A DNA stretch of 64,000 bases from contig SAQG01000010.1 of the NCBI GenBank assembly GCA_004020315.1, positions 1-64,000 of the forward strand. Reading direction: 5' to 3'. Position numbers and translations under genes: made by a program. The notes under the pieces were generated by a model. It was given only the letters and a program-made list of their open reading frames with translations, was not told the origin of the DNA and did not search any database. The DNA comes from Mesorhizobium sp. (lineage in GTDB: Bacteria; Pseudomonadota; Alphaproteobacteria; Rhizobiales; Rhizobiaceae). This document shows, in pieces, positions 16,983-27,905 of this stretch; within the stretch, counting starts at the first letter, position 1; every line of letters starts with the position of its first letter.

Positions 16983-17690
16983 ATGGCTTATCAAGAGAAC
17001 GCGTGTCGCAATCTGGCTTTTGCCGATGATTTCATCTCGGCGGCATTGGTCGACAATGTGCGCGACTTCGCCGTCGAAGACGGTGTGGTCGTCAACCTTT
17101 CGCCAAAGCCGATGGTGACGTCGGGGTCGGCCGTGCCCGGCATCGTGCCCGCCTGGAAGTCGACCGCGCTGAAGGGTGCGAAGATCGTCAGCGCTGAGCG
17201 TGCGGCGGTGCTGAAGATGAACAAGACCACCAACCTCGGCGGCGTGGCCCTGCGCGGCTGGGACTGGCTTGGCAACCGGATCAAGAGCTTTCCGCGCGAC
17301 ACGCCACTTTACATCTCGGCGCAGGATACGATCGGCACCGTGACGACCAATCCTCTCGCATTTACCAACGAGAACCCCGCCGTCGCGGCAAATCAGGAGT
17401 TCGAGCTGAAGCTGAACCTTTGGTGGTCGCCGGGAGAAACCGACTGCTTCATCCACAATGAGCACCCGTTCCTCGAGGTGCATACCCAAATCCATGGCCG
17501 CGGCCGCATGCAGAAATTCCATGAGCGGGAGCAATCCGCGCTCTATGAGGATATCATGATGCCGGTTGGTTACACGCATGATCCATTCTGCCGCGTCGCC
17601 GGCAAGAACCGGTGGGAGTATCCGTGGCATCGCTATTATGCGGACACCGACTCGATCTGGTTGGCTATCGAGTTGCACCCGATTCCCTAG
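16983..17690 (+). CDS. Unrecognised cupin-like protein
   Basis: A 235-residue soluble protein whose family I do not recognise. The C-terminal half looks like a cupin-type metal site: EVHTQIHGRGRMQKF (H-x3-H spacing), then FHEREQSALYEDIMMPVGYTHDPF, ending in SIWLAIELHPIP. There is no signal peptide or membrane segment. The ATG at 16983 has TAGGA nearby; an in-frame upstream start at 16920 would add 21 residues and overlap the operator motif. The gene is the last of the locus, behind its own palindrome. A ring-opening, isomerising or sensing role is possible; nothing in the sequence decides it. Confidence 0.65.
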   Translation: MAYQENACRNLAFADDFISAALVDNVRDFAVEDGVVVNLSPKPMVTSGSAVPGIVPAWKSTALKGAKIVSAERAAVLKMNKTTNLGGVALRGWDWLGNRIKSFPRDTPLYISAQDTIGTVTTNPLAFTNENPAVAANQEFELKLNLWWSPGETDCFIHNEHPFLEVHTQIHGRGRMQKFHEREQSALYEDIMMPVGYTHDPFCRVAGKNRWEYPWHRYYADTDSIWLAIELHPIP

Positions 17691-17736
17691 CTGCTCTGTT
17701 TCGGCGACTGAAGGGGCAAGATGGAGCCCATGTTGC

Positions 17737-17976
17737 ATGGAAAACCCAATGTCGAATCAAACCCGAAAAAGGCCTTCAATTTCAATCCCAGCTCTGGCGA
17801 GCCTGATACTATTGTCGTCGATGGGATCGTACTTTTTCGGGGGAAAAATCGTGGCTTTTATAATGCGCACAAGTCAGGAGAACGTCGAGTTATCCAGAAT
17901 TAAGTGCGTGGCGTATTCTGAAGTATCCCATGCGTATAGCGAGCAACTTTGCGAAGCGCCCGTTGACGCGGAATAA
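17737..17976 (+). CDS. Small hypothetical protein with one membrane segment
   Basis: A 79-codon frame (starts at 17737 or 17749). The product has a basic start (SNQTRKRPS) followed by one hydrophobic stretch, ISIPALASLILLSSMGSYFF, and a polar tail with two Cys. The charge pattern suits a small anchored protein, but an overlapping frame (17721-17903) is similarly open and there is no strong ribosome binding site. The rest of the 17691-18105 gap shows nothing I can name. Confidence 0.3.
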   Translation: MENPMSNQTRKRPSISIPALASLILLSSMGSYFFGGKIVAFIMRTSQENVELSRIKCVAYSEVSHAYSEQLCEAPVDAE

Positions 17977-18105
17977 GCGCGGCAAGCGGCCGCAGTACGG
18001 GCAGGGCAGTACATCAGAAGATCGTGATACCCGAGCCGAAGCATTCTCATCCGCATCCGCAGCGGCCAATTCTCTGGCTCGAACACATTTGCAAAGGACA
18101 GGACC

Positions 18106-19113
18106 GTGGACAGTATCCAACGCAACGCGCGCGCGGTCCTCCTTCCCGCTATCGACAGTCTGGAATTGACTGATGATTTGAAGCGCTACTTCGACGAAGG
18201 TGGCTGATCTCTGCTGCTGGGCGAGACACGGGCCGAATATGTTTCGCGTCGAACGAGCGATGCCAGACGCGCCTCAGAAAGAGCGGAGGATTTCCGCCGT
18301 CTGGCTGACGAAGTGGCCACCCGCGCCAACAGGGTGCTAATCGCGCTCGATCAGGAACCAACCGGAATCGAACGTCTGCATGGACTGGCGCCAAGCTTTG
18401 GCGATCGGGCGGAACTGCTCTCGATGCCGGATGAGACAATTCGCCAACGGGCGCACGTTATTGGCCGGAAGGCCAGGGAACTAGGGGTCGGAATGTTCCT
18501 CGGTCCCGTGGTCGATGTCCTCACTGGTCGCAATCCCTGGCTGCATGGACGAACCCTTGACACAGATGCGCGTCAGGTCGCCCGCATCACGAGGGCATTC
18601 ATCAGTGGCGTTCAGAGTGCCGGCATTGTGGCGACAGCCAAACACTTTCCCGGCCACCATGACATCACCGGCGACCCGGCAATCGAACTCGCGGATGTTC
18701 GAGGGACAACAGAAGATCTGCTCCCGGGATTTGACGTTTTCCGCTCGGCGATCCAAGCAGGCGTCCGCGCAATCATGACCGGCCCGGCGCTGGTACCCGC
18801 CGTCGATTCGGACTTTCCGTCCTCTCGCTCGAAGAAAACCATCGATATGCTGCGCCACGATTTTGGCTTTACCGGCATCGTCGTGAGTGATGATATCGAT
18901 GCTGTTGGAATGCTGCGAGGCCTCTCTGAGAGCGAAACCGCGGTCGCCGCCGTGAACGCGGGTGCCGACCTCATCCTTCTTCCGGCGGGCAGGGCAAACG
19001 AGGTTGCCATGCACATCGTTGCGGCCGTCCGATCAGGAGATTTGCCTGAACACCGGTTGGCCAATGCGATACGAAATGTGGAAACCAACAGCGATGCCCT
19101 GCGAGTCCAATAA
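18106..19113 (+). pseudogene. Glycoside hydrolase family 3 (NagZ-like) gene interrupted by an in-frame TGA
   Basis: A GH3 beta-N-acetylhexosaminidase-like gene. AAGGACAGG precedes a GTG at 18106, and the frame reads through family-like sequence except for a TGA at 18205-18207 (codon 34): ...KRYFDEGG-stop-SLLLGETRAEYV. Beyond the stop the gene is intact to 19113, with the GH3 motif AKHFPGHHDITGDPA and the nucleophile region VVSDDIDAVGM. A CGA-to-TGA or TGG-to-TGA change would explain the stop. Translation could restart at an in-frame ATG at 18313, giving 266 residues without the first strand of the barrel, which is probably inactive. NagZ proper acts in cell-wall recycling; relatives hydrolyse other beta-glycosides. 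Confidence 0.72.
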
Positions 19114-19182
19114 GCCGCGCTCGATCGTCATGATAATCGGATGTGACGGATCAGGCGTGTTCGAAGTGTTCCGGTCCAGATC

Positions 19183-19599
19183 GTGAGCATGGTTGGCAAT
19201 CCCATGAATGCGAAGGTTGCGCATGTGGCGCTTTGGACTGCTGACCTGGAAACATCCGCCGCTTTCTGGTCACGCTATTTCGACGCTACGATCGGCGAGC
19301 GGTATGAAAGTCGGCGACGCCCAGGCTTCGCATCCCGCTTCGTGGAATTGGACGGTGGACCACCCGTCGAATTGATGACCGGTCCGTGGGTTCACTATGA
19401 CATCACGCGCGCTGGCGCGGAAGTCCCGGGCTGGGCGCATATCGCCGTCTCCGTCGGTTCACAGGATGCCGTAGATGTCCTCGCCAGGCGACTTGATGAA
19501 GACGGTTTGCTGGTTTCGCAGCCGCGCATGACCGGAGATGGCTACTATGAAGCGGTAGCACGAACACCGGATGGCTCGCTGGTAGAGATCACGTCCTGA
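19183..19599 (+). CDS. VOC (glyoxalase/bleomycin-resistance-like) family protein
   Basis: A small metal-dependent VOC-fold protein, up to 138 residues. The N-terminal strand AKVAHVALWTADLETSAAFW and C-terminal YYEAVARTPDGSLVEIT are typical, with the metal-ligand Glu in the last strand (SLVEITS). Starts at GTG 19183, ATG 19189 or ATG 19204 are possible; the last gives the most usual N-terminus. No strong ribosome binding site decides it. It stands alone behind the broken GH3 gene, and its substrate is unknown. Confidence 0.75.
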   Translation: MSMVGNPMNAKVAHVALWTADLETSAAFWSRYFDATIGERYESRRRPGFASRFVELDGGPPVELMTGPWVHYDITRAGAEVPGWAHIAVSVGSQDAVDVLARRLDEDGLLVSQPRMTGDGYYEAVARTPDGSLVEITS

Positions 19600-19824
19600 T
19601 TGCTGTGTTCCGCATGGAACGGCTACTCAACCGCAGCAACGAAGGTAAGAAACGCACTCGATAATCACTCCCCAAAGCTACTAAGCTGCCGCTGGAGATA
19701 TGCGTCCTTTTCTGCTGGATGAAGATTTCCCATCAGGATCGGCGCAACTCATCAGGATCCGGAGAGCGCACGGCTCGGTCGGATGCAATCTCCGGGCTAT
19801 CCGAAACAGACTGGATCTCCCGGC

Positions 19825-20865
19825 ATGACCTCGACCAACCGCCTCAGTCGCCGCCGCTTTCTCGCGGCCAGCGCATCCGCAGCCGCACTGTCAGCGCTGA
19901 CCCCGCTGGTGCCGCCCGCGCGGGCACAGACTGCCGCACAGCCGATCATGCGCCCGATCCCCAAGACCGGGGAGATGATGGCGGCCGTCGGGCTAGGCTC
20001 CTTTGAAACCTTCGACATTCTGCCCGGCCAGCCGCGCGACAATGTGCGCGAGGTCATTCGCCTGTTCCACGAGGCGGGCGGCCGCGTCATCGACACATCG
20101 CCGCTCTACGGCATGGCCGAGGTCAGCGTTGGCGATTTCGTAGCCGACCTCGGCATCGGCGACGAGATCTTCATCACCAACAAGACATGGAGCACCGGCG
20201 ACTACCTCTCTGACAACAGCCATTCGGAACGGCAGTTGCGGCAGTCGCAGGAGCGGCTCTGGCGATCCACCATTGATGTCCTGCAAGTCCACAGCCTCGA
20301 GAACCACGACCAGGTTCGGCATTGGCTCGCGCAGAAAAAGGCTGAGGGCGTCGTGCGCTACATCGGCGTGACGCAATGGAGCCCGGAATATTACGACACC
20401 ATGGAGCGTCTGGTGAACACCGGCACGCTCGACTTCGTGCAGCTCGCCTACACGATCGTCACCCGTGCTGCCGAGCAGCGGCTGCTTGATGCCTGCGCCG
20501 CCAACGGCGTCGCGGTTCAGATCAATATCCCCTTCGAAAAGGCTCGGCTCTTCACGCCTGTCGCCGGACAGCGGCTACCGGATTTCGCCGCCGAACTCGG
20601 CATCGAGAGCTGGGCGCAATATTTCCTGAAATGGATCATCGCCCACCCGGCCGTCACCAACGTTATTCCGGCCACCAGTCAGCCGGCGCATGTCGCCGAC
20701 AATATGGGCGCGCTATATGGCGAGTTGCCCGACCAGGCGATGCGCGAGCGCATGGCCGAGTACTACATGTCGCTTGCCGGGGTTGCCGACGCACTGAAAC
20801 AGCCGCCATATCCGGGCAAGCAATATGGAGGCGTCGTCACATGGCCGTTCCCGCCGCGCGTCTAG
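19825..20865 (+). CDS. Tat-exported aldo/keto reductase
   Basis: A 346-residue NAD(P)H-type aldo/keto reductase with a twin-arginine signal (RLSRRRFLAASASAAA, cleavage near ARAQT). The AKR tetrad is present: Asp in VIDTSPLYG, Tyr in the same motif, Lys in FITNKTW, His in VLQVHSLEN. The ATG at 19825 gives the complete Tat signal. Export is odd for an NADPH enzyme, since the cofactor is scarce in the periplasm, unless it is exported folded with cofactor. The next gene overlaps by 25 bases and is secreted too, so the two probably work together outside the cytoplasm. Confidence 0.85.
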   Translation: MTSTNRLSRRRFLAASASAAALSALTPLVPPARAQTAAQPIMRPIPKTGEMMAAVGLGSFETFDILPGQPRDNVREVIRLFHEAGGRVIDTSPLYGMAEVSVGDFVADLGIGDEIFITNKTWSTGDYLSDNSHSERQLRQSQERLWRSTIDVLQVHSLENHDQVRHWLAQKKAEGVVRYIGVTQWSPEYYDTMERLVNTGTLDFVQLAYTIVTRAAEQRLLDACAANGVAVQINIPFEKARLFTPVAGQRLPDFAAELGIESWAQYFLKWIIAHPAVTNVIPATSQPAHVADNMGALYGELPDQAMRERMAEYYMSLAGVADALKQPPYPGKQYGGVVTWPFPPRV

Positions 20866-21542
20866 CGCTTTTGTTCGCGTTTTCGCTGGCCACTGCGGCC
20901 GGCGCGACCGAGCGGGTGGAACTCGGCGGCTTCGCGATAGACCGCACTGAGGTGACAGTTGCCCGCTTCACCGAGTTCGCCGCGGAGACCGGCCTCGTCA
21001 CCGCCGCCGAACGCGAAGGCGGCGGGCACGAGTGGGCCTCCGGCTGGGAGCGCCGGGCCGGCTGGACGTTCCGCGCGCCGTTCGGTTCGCCTGTGGAGGA
21101 CGTCGCGGAGCCGGCAGTCCACGTGAGCTGGTTCGAGGCGCGCGATTTCTGCGCCTGGGCTGGCGGGCGCCTGCCGACGCGCGCCGAGTGGCAAACCGCA
21201 GCCTATCGCGAAGAAGGCGCCGGCGCTGCGGGTGGGTTTCGGCCGGGCACGACCTATCCCTACCCGACAGGCCAGACTGCCGAAGGCGCAAACGCCAGCG
21301 GCGACGATCGGTGGCCGCGCCATGCACCTGCGGCCGCCACAAAAGCCGGCGTCAATGGCCTCTATGATATGGGTGGCAATGCGTGGGAATGGCTGGCCGA
21401 CCGAGAGGGCGGCCAGGCGCTCGCTGCCGGCGGCTCGTGGTGGTACGGCGCCGACAAGATGCGCGCCGACGCGATGCAGTGGAAGCCGGCCGGCTTATAC
21501 GTCGTCTATATCGGCTTCCGCTGTGCCTATGACGTCGGCTGA
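20841..21542 (+). CDS. Secreted formylglycine-generating-enzyme-like (SUMF1 fold) protein
   Basis: A 233-residue protein with an N-terminal signal (ARLALLFAFSLATAAGATE) and a full FGE/SUMF1-type fold: FAIDRTEVTVARFTEF, AVHVSWFEARDFCAWAGGRLPTRAEWQTA, GLYDMGGNAWEW and the closing IGFRCAYDVG. True FGEs need two C-terminal Cys to bind copper. Here only the last (FRCA) is at the expected place; the region before it, about residues 200-222, has none. I infer a non-FGE member of the family, perhaps a partner or chaperone of the aldo/keto reductase, whose gene it overlaps (20841-20865). GGAGG stands 10 bases before the ATG. Confidence 0.82.
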   Translation: MAVPAARLALLFAFSLATAAGATERVELGGFAIDRTEVTVARFTEFAAETGLVTAAEREGGGHEWASGWERRAGWTFRAPFGSPVEDVAEPAVHVSWFEARDFCAWAGGRLPTRAEWQTAAYREEGAGAAGGFRPGTTYPYPTGQTAEGANASGDDRWPRHAPAAATKAGVNGLYDMGGNAWEWLADREGGQALAAGGSWWYGADKMRADAMQWKPAGLYVVYIGFRCAYDVG

Positions 21543-21632
21543 ACCGGCGTCGCTTCGTCGCTTCCGCGCCTCTACCCAAGCCGGGCGTGCTGTAGCAGAC
21601 TGGCGGGACGCATCTTTCTGGATCGTCCCGAT

Positions 21633-22499
21633 ATGTCAGACGCAGGCACCGCAACCAGATGGAACTTCGACCAGCCGCCGAGCGACAGGCTGGTCGTAGG
21701 CTGGGCGGGCGGTCAGTATGAAACCGCCACGCGTCCGTTCACCGCCCGGGTGGAGGGAATGATAGCGCCTCGCCACCACCTGCTTATGGCGACGCTCAAG
21801 GGTGGCGCCGCGCGACACGCCTTCACCACCGACAGCGGCTTCCGCTACGAGGGCCGCGACGCGCCAGGTATGATCTCCTTCCTGCCGGCCGGCTGCGAGC
21901 GGCGGCTGCAGCTTGACAACGTCTGCTGGGAGTGGGGTGCAGTTGCCATAGACCCCGAGCTCGCACCTATTCGCCTGGACGGCGTCGGCCCCTTCGCCAG
22001 CACCGACGAGCCGTTCCTCTTCGGGCTCGTGCGCCAGATGCATATGCTTGCGACGCAAGACGGCTCGCTGGACGGCACCTATTGCGATGCGATGTCGCTT
22101 GCGCTGGGGCACTATCTCGTCAGTCGCGGCAGGTTCGTATCCCATGTCGGTCCCCGCACTGCGGCGCCGGCATTGACTCCAAGGCAGCTGCGCCAGACCT
22201 TCGATCGTATCGATGCGATGCTTTCGGGCGTCATCCGCATCCGCGACCTCGCCGAGCCGCTCGGCCTTTCGGAAGGACATTTCCATCGCGCCTTCCGCGG
22301 CTCTACCGGCAAGTCCCCTTTGGAGGAAATTTCGGAGCGCCGTGTGGAACGCGCTGCAGGCCTGCTCGCGCTAACGGACTTGTCCGTCACGGAGATCGCG
22401 CTCGACGTGGGCCTCTCGGGCCCGAGCCAGCTCGCTCGCCTGTTCCGCGACGTGAAGGCCACGTCTCCTTCCGCCTGGCGGCGAAATCTGACCCGCTGA
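21633..22499 (+). CDS. AraC-family transcriptional regulator
   Basis: A 288-residue regulator. The C-terminal 100 residues contain the double HTH: IRDLAEPLGLSEGHFHRAF and SVTEIALDVGLSGPSQLARLF. The N-terminal part is an effector-binding domain of unknown ligand. It lies 90 bases behind the aldo/keto reductase-FGE-like pair on the same strand, so it may regulate those genes or respond to their product. No operator is evident. Confidence 0.87.
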   Translation: MSDAGTATRWNFDQPPSDRLVVGWAGGQYETATRPFTARVEGMIAPRHHLLMATLKGGAARHAFTTDSGFRYEGRDAPGMISFLPAGCERRLQLDNVCWEWGAVAIDPELAPIRLDGVGPFASTDEPFLFGLVRQMHMLATQDGSLDGTYCDAMSLALGHYLVSRGRFVSHVGPRTAAPALTPRQLRQTFDRIDAMLSGVIRIRDLAEPLGLSEGHFHRAFRGSTGKSPLEEISERRVERAAGLLALTDLSVTEIALDVGLSGPSQLARLFRDVKATSPSAWRRNLTR

Positions 22500-22763
22500 C
22501 GCCGTTTGATTGCGCTAGGTCTTGATCACCAAGGTCGCAATCGCGGCAATGCGCCCGATTTCGGTCGGAGGATAGCGCCTTTCATTTCCCTGAAAACCGA
22601 CATTCTCACGGCGAAAGCCCATCCGCGGCTCGACTGATCCGATGCTCGATCAAGCCAACGAGATAGTCCTTGACTGACATGCAGCGGCAAAGAAACCTAT
22701 TGTTGCGCAGAGCTCATCAAGGAGCATGACGTTGGCCACCGTCGAGCAGGCGGTTCACCCGGA

Positions 22764-24988
<2,225 letters not shown>

Positions 24989-25391
24989 GCTTCGGCTTTC
25001 CCCGCTGACGTGGTGGGCGAAACGGCCGCCTGAGCGGATTCGCGGCTACAGTGCGCCACTGATTTGCGACATTTTTCCGTCCGCGGCCTGTCTGATCGGT
25101 CAAACCGGCAGAATGACTGCGGTGCCAAACTATTCCATATAGAATGGCAAAAACGAGTTGAACCAGTCAGGTGAATAGCCGCTTTCTGGCGGTTCTTCCT
25201 TAGAGTGGACGGTCAGCTTCCTGCCCCAAAATGACCATGAAACGCCGAGGTTTGGTGGAAAAAGGAACGTCCGCTGTCGGCGCACCCTCCAGCAAATTTC
25301 CACCACATCCCGGAACTAACGATCGCATCATCGGGATTGGCTGATAGCTTCGGCACGTCTTGGCATGACATGACTGCGGAAGGATGCCCCC
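24989..25391. other. 403-base gap between divergent genes
   Basis: Space between the AraC gene (minus) and an unknown membrane-protein gene (plus). It should hold both promoters. I see the short palindrome ATTC-CATATA-GAAT at about 25133-25146 but no gene, terminator or repeat I can support. Confidence 0.4.
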
Positions 25392-26486
25392 TTGAGAATG
25401 AGATATCTGCTAGCAGCCTCACTCGTTGTGGCGATCGTCCTGACGCTCAGATGGGAATGGCGGGAGCGCCGTGACTTCGAGGATGAAGTCATTCGAGCCG
25501 CGCTGGCGGAGGAAGTTCGACGGGACGACACCCGTTGCCCGCTCAGCAGTCAAGCTGTGGAGCAGGCTCGGCCATGGGTTCTTGCAGCCTGCGCGGCAGG
25601 CGGGCTCGGCTGGCATGAGGCAGCGGCGAAATATGGCGACGATGCAGCCAGAGTGTTCCTCGTCTATGGCGAGGAAGCGGATTTCGTGGAGGTTTTCGAC
25701 CGTCTCGGCCATCCGGTCGTGCCGGTGATTGCTTACTTCGTGAAGAATGGATCGTCGCAGTATTTGTTGCAGGAAACCGTCGGTCGGGGCCTCTCGAGCC
25801 TGTGGCACGACCGGCAGGTGGGATTCGGCCTGGCCGAGATTTCGCCGGAGCAATATGGCCTTATTGCCATTCACGAGCTCAAGGATCGCGGGCATGAGAT
25901 GCTATCGGAGTTCGAGATCGTTGACGGAACAGCAGTCCGCAGACAGTTCACCCGCACGCTGCTTGGCGCGAAGAACATAGTCCTGCGCGGCGTTTCCGAT
26001 CTGGAAGGGGTGATCACCCGCGGCGAGCGGCTTCCGACCTGGGGCGAGATGGGTTGGGCGGCCTTCGATGCGGCAATCGTCGTCGGGGGCATGGGCGCCG
26101 CAGCCAAGGCATTGCGCGTTGCGAGGGCACCGGTGGCCGCAGCTGGTCGCGGAACTGTAGGGATAGCTCATCTGAGGGCTGCAGGCAAAGGTGCGTTCCA
26201 ATCGCTTTCCGCCGTCGGTACTGCAGCCGGTGTCGCCGCCGTCGTCGCACTTCCCTATGTGGCGATCACGCGACCTCACCTTCTGACAAACGCGGCCGGT
26301 TGGATTGCCGAACAAGCAGGTCTCCCGGCCTGGCTCGGCGCCTTTGCGGCCTACCTTATACTCTGTCTTGTCCTGGCTTCTCTGCTGAGGATGGTTCTGG
26401 CGCCGCTGGCCTGGGCGCTGCGAACGCTGAGCAAGATCGTTGGACGACTCGCCGGTGCCGGCGGTGTCCGATCCGCGGCAGCCTAA
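25392..26486 (+). CDS. Hypothetical membrane-anchored protein
   Basis: A 364-residue protein of unknown family. It begins with a helix (RYLLAASLVVAIVLTL) and continues with a soluble, probably periplasmic part (about 25-200, two Cys at 49 and 67). Near the C-terminus are several hydrophobic stretches: WAAFDAAIVVGGMGAAAKAL, GTAAGVAAVVALPYVAIT and FAAYLILCLVLASLLRMVLA. A TTG at 25392 has AAGGA 8 bases upstream; an ATG at 25398 is only two codons later. No neighbour suggests a role. Confidence 0.7.
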   Translation: MRMRYLLAASLVVAIVLTLRWEWRERRDFEDEVIRAALAEEVRRDDTRCPLSSQAVEQARPWVLAACAAGGLGWHEAAAKYGDDAARVFLVYGEEADFVEVFDRLGHPVVPVIAYFVKNGSSQYLLQETVGRGLSSLWHDRQVGFGLAEISPEQYGLIAIHELKDRGHEMLSEFEIVDGTAVRRQFTRTLLGAKNIVLRGVSDLEGVITRGERLPTWGEMGWAAFDAAIVVGGMGAAAKALRVARAPVAAAGRGTVGIAHLRAAGKGAFQSLSAVGTAAGVAAVVALPYVAITRPHLLTNAAGWIAEQAGLPAWLGAFAAYLILCLVLASLLRMVLAPLAWALRTLSKIVGRLAGAGGVRSAAA

Positions 26487-26593
26487 TCCCGAGCACAGCG
26501 CCAATGGCAGGTTATAAATGGTAGAAATGCTAACGCTTCAGTCATTGGAGTCGCGATCTAGAATGCCTTCAGGTTATAGGGGAGATTAAACCG

Positions 26594-26824
26594 ATGATAA
26601 AAGCGGATACCCCATTCGCCCCTATACTGGAGATGCACGCCGTGGTCTTAGGCGTCCCAGCGCTTATTCTTCTGGCATCAGCCGCAATCGTTGCATTGAC
26701 AGGCCCTTGGCGCTTTTCTTCATCGGTCGGCTTGGCTTGCAAACTGGCTTCTGGAATTGGCAGCATGGCGGTGGCAGTTGCGCTCGCACAGGGAGCATTC
26801 TTCTCGGATTTGGCACGCTGTTAG
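26594..26824 (+). CDS. Small hypothetical membrane protein
   Basis: A 76-residue protein with two hydrophobic segments (AVVLGVPALILLASAAIVAL and IGSMAVAVALAQGAFF) around a short basic loop. GGGGAGA stands 8 bases before the ATG, which supports translation. It is 107 bases behind the previous gene on the same strand. I know no family for it. Confidence 0.5.
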   Translation: MIKADTPFAPILEMHAVVLGVPALILLASAAIVALTGPWRFSSSVGLACKLASGIGSMAVAVALAQGAFFSDLARC

Positions 26825-27284
26825 AGGATCCATGTTATCGTTCTCACTGAACCCTGCTTTTGAGTCCACAAAGGGTCCGTCAACAGAACGGCCGCTTTGT
26901 TGCGCCGCTTCCTGATAGCTGCCCGCTCCTTACGGCCCACTATGCTCTCGAGCAGCAATGCGCCCCTTATCGGCCATCGAGACCAGCGTCGCCGTGCGCT
27001 CAGAAACGGACCTTCGCGATCCAGAATCGGCAGCTGGATGGACCAGCAAGCGCGCCGAGCAGCAGACGCGCTCGGCGGAAGAGTCTAGCACCTGTCGGTG
27101 ATCGGTCGGGTCCCAAGCCAATTTCCTCCTCCCGCGCTCCACTTTATCGCAACGGTCAAATTTGAGCTTCCGCATTCATGCTTTGTCGAGCGTATCTCTT
27201 AGAGTCGCTTAAACCTTCTACGCCGTAAGTTTTTAGCCGTGCTGAAGCGCCGTCAGCGCCGATGACGACGAATAGGAGAACGCA
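26825..27284. other. 460-base gap, no supported gene
   Basis: Several short frames are open on both strands (up to about 100 codons), but none has a ribosome binding site together with convincing protein composition. I see no RNA gene or terminator. This may be degraded sequence. Confidence 0.35.
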
Positions 27285-27572
27285 ATGGCTCGCAATCACG
27301 TTGAACGTCTTGGAGAGTTCAGGGAAATCCTGGTCGCGACTCGACGCGAAGGAGTCCGTAACGTGCACCATACCCGCGACGCAATGCGGGCAAGTGGCTT
27401 TCAGATCGGGGACAGCGACGGCTCCAGCTACGGAGCCGAGCTAAAGGAGCTCCAAGAGGAAATCGAGGCAGTCGATCGCGCCATCGAAGACGAGAAGCGG
27501 CTGGCCTTGGCGCTTGAGAGTGCGGCTCAATCCCGCCGACCAATTAAGCCGAAAATCGTGAAGGGAACATAG
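27285..27572 (+). CDS. Small hypothetical charged protein
   Basis: A 95-residue soluble protein. AGGAGA stands 5 bases before the ATG. Residues about 50-85 (ELKELQEEIEAVDRAIEDEK) are strongly predicted to be a coiled coil by heptad pattern; the C-terminus is basic (RRPIKPKIVK). I recognise no family and no obvious neighbour partner. Confidence 0.5.
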   Translation: MARNHVERLGEFREILVATRREGVRNVHHTRDAMRASGFQIGDSDGSSYGAELKELQEEIEAVDRAIEDEKRLALALESAAQSRRPIKPKIVKGT

Positions 27573-27828
27573 AGTCGGGGACGGCCCTTGGTGCCCGTCG
27601 CGTGGATTAGCCTGCGACATCGTGTCGGGCTCGTTGCCGCCGTGCTACAGAGCCCTGAAGGTTCCCCGTTGCTATCAAACGTGGGGCAGGGGCGGCCGAA
27701 GCCGCCCTGTGTCGATGTCGACTTCGCTGTGTGAAGCGGCGGGATCTGGCGCGCGCGCTGGTGGTCACGCAATATCCGCACAAGCTAGGCGCATGATTTA
27801 CCAGTTATTTCAATGACTTATTTGATTT

Positions 27829-27905
27829 TGGTAGCGGGAGAGGGACTTGAACCCCCGACCCCAGGATTATGATTCCCGTGCTCTAACCAACTGAGCTACC
27901 CCGCC
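27829..27905 (-). tRNA. tRNA-Met (anticodon CAU), elongator type
   Basis: A 77-base cloverleaf read on the minus strand, beginning GGCGGGGTAGCTCAGTTGG and ending in an encoded CCA. The anticodon stem is CGGGA/TCCTG around loop ATCATAA, giving anticodon CAT. The T-arm is GGGGG-TTCAAGT-CCCTC. A CAU anticodon could also be tRNA-Ile with lysidine; the acceptor and D-arm sequence look like the alphaproteobacterial elongator Met tRNA. The start would pair G1 with T72, so it is not the usual initiator. Confidence 0.93.

Noticed and set aside
17721..17903. A 60-codon frame overlapping the small membrane-protein gene
   Set aside because: It overlaps a frame with a better hydrophobic pattern; neither is certain and only one is listed.
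20841..21542. Calling the SUMF1-fold protein a formylglycine-generating enzyme
   Set aside because: One of the two catalytic Cys is missing and no sulfatase gene is near.
27829..27905. tRNA-Ile (CAU, lysidine type)
   Set aside because: The anticodon alone cannot exclude it, but the arms resemble the alphaproteobacterial elongator tRNA-Met more.
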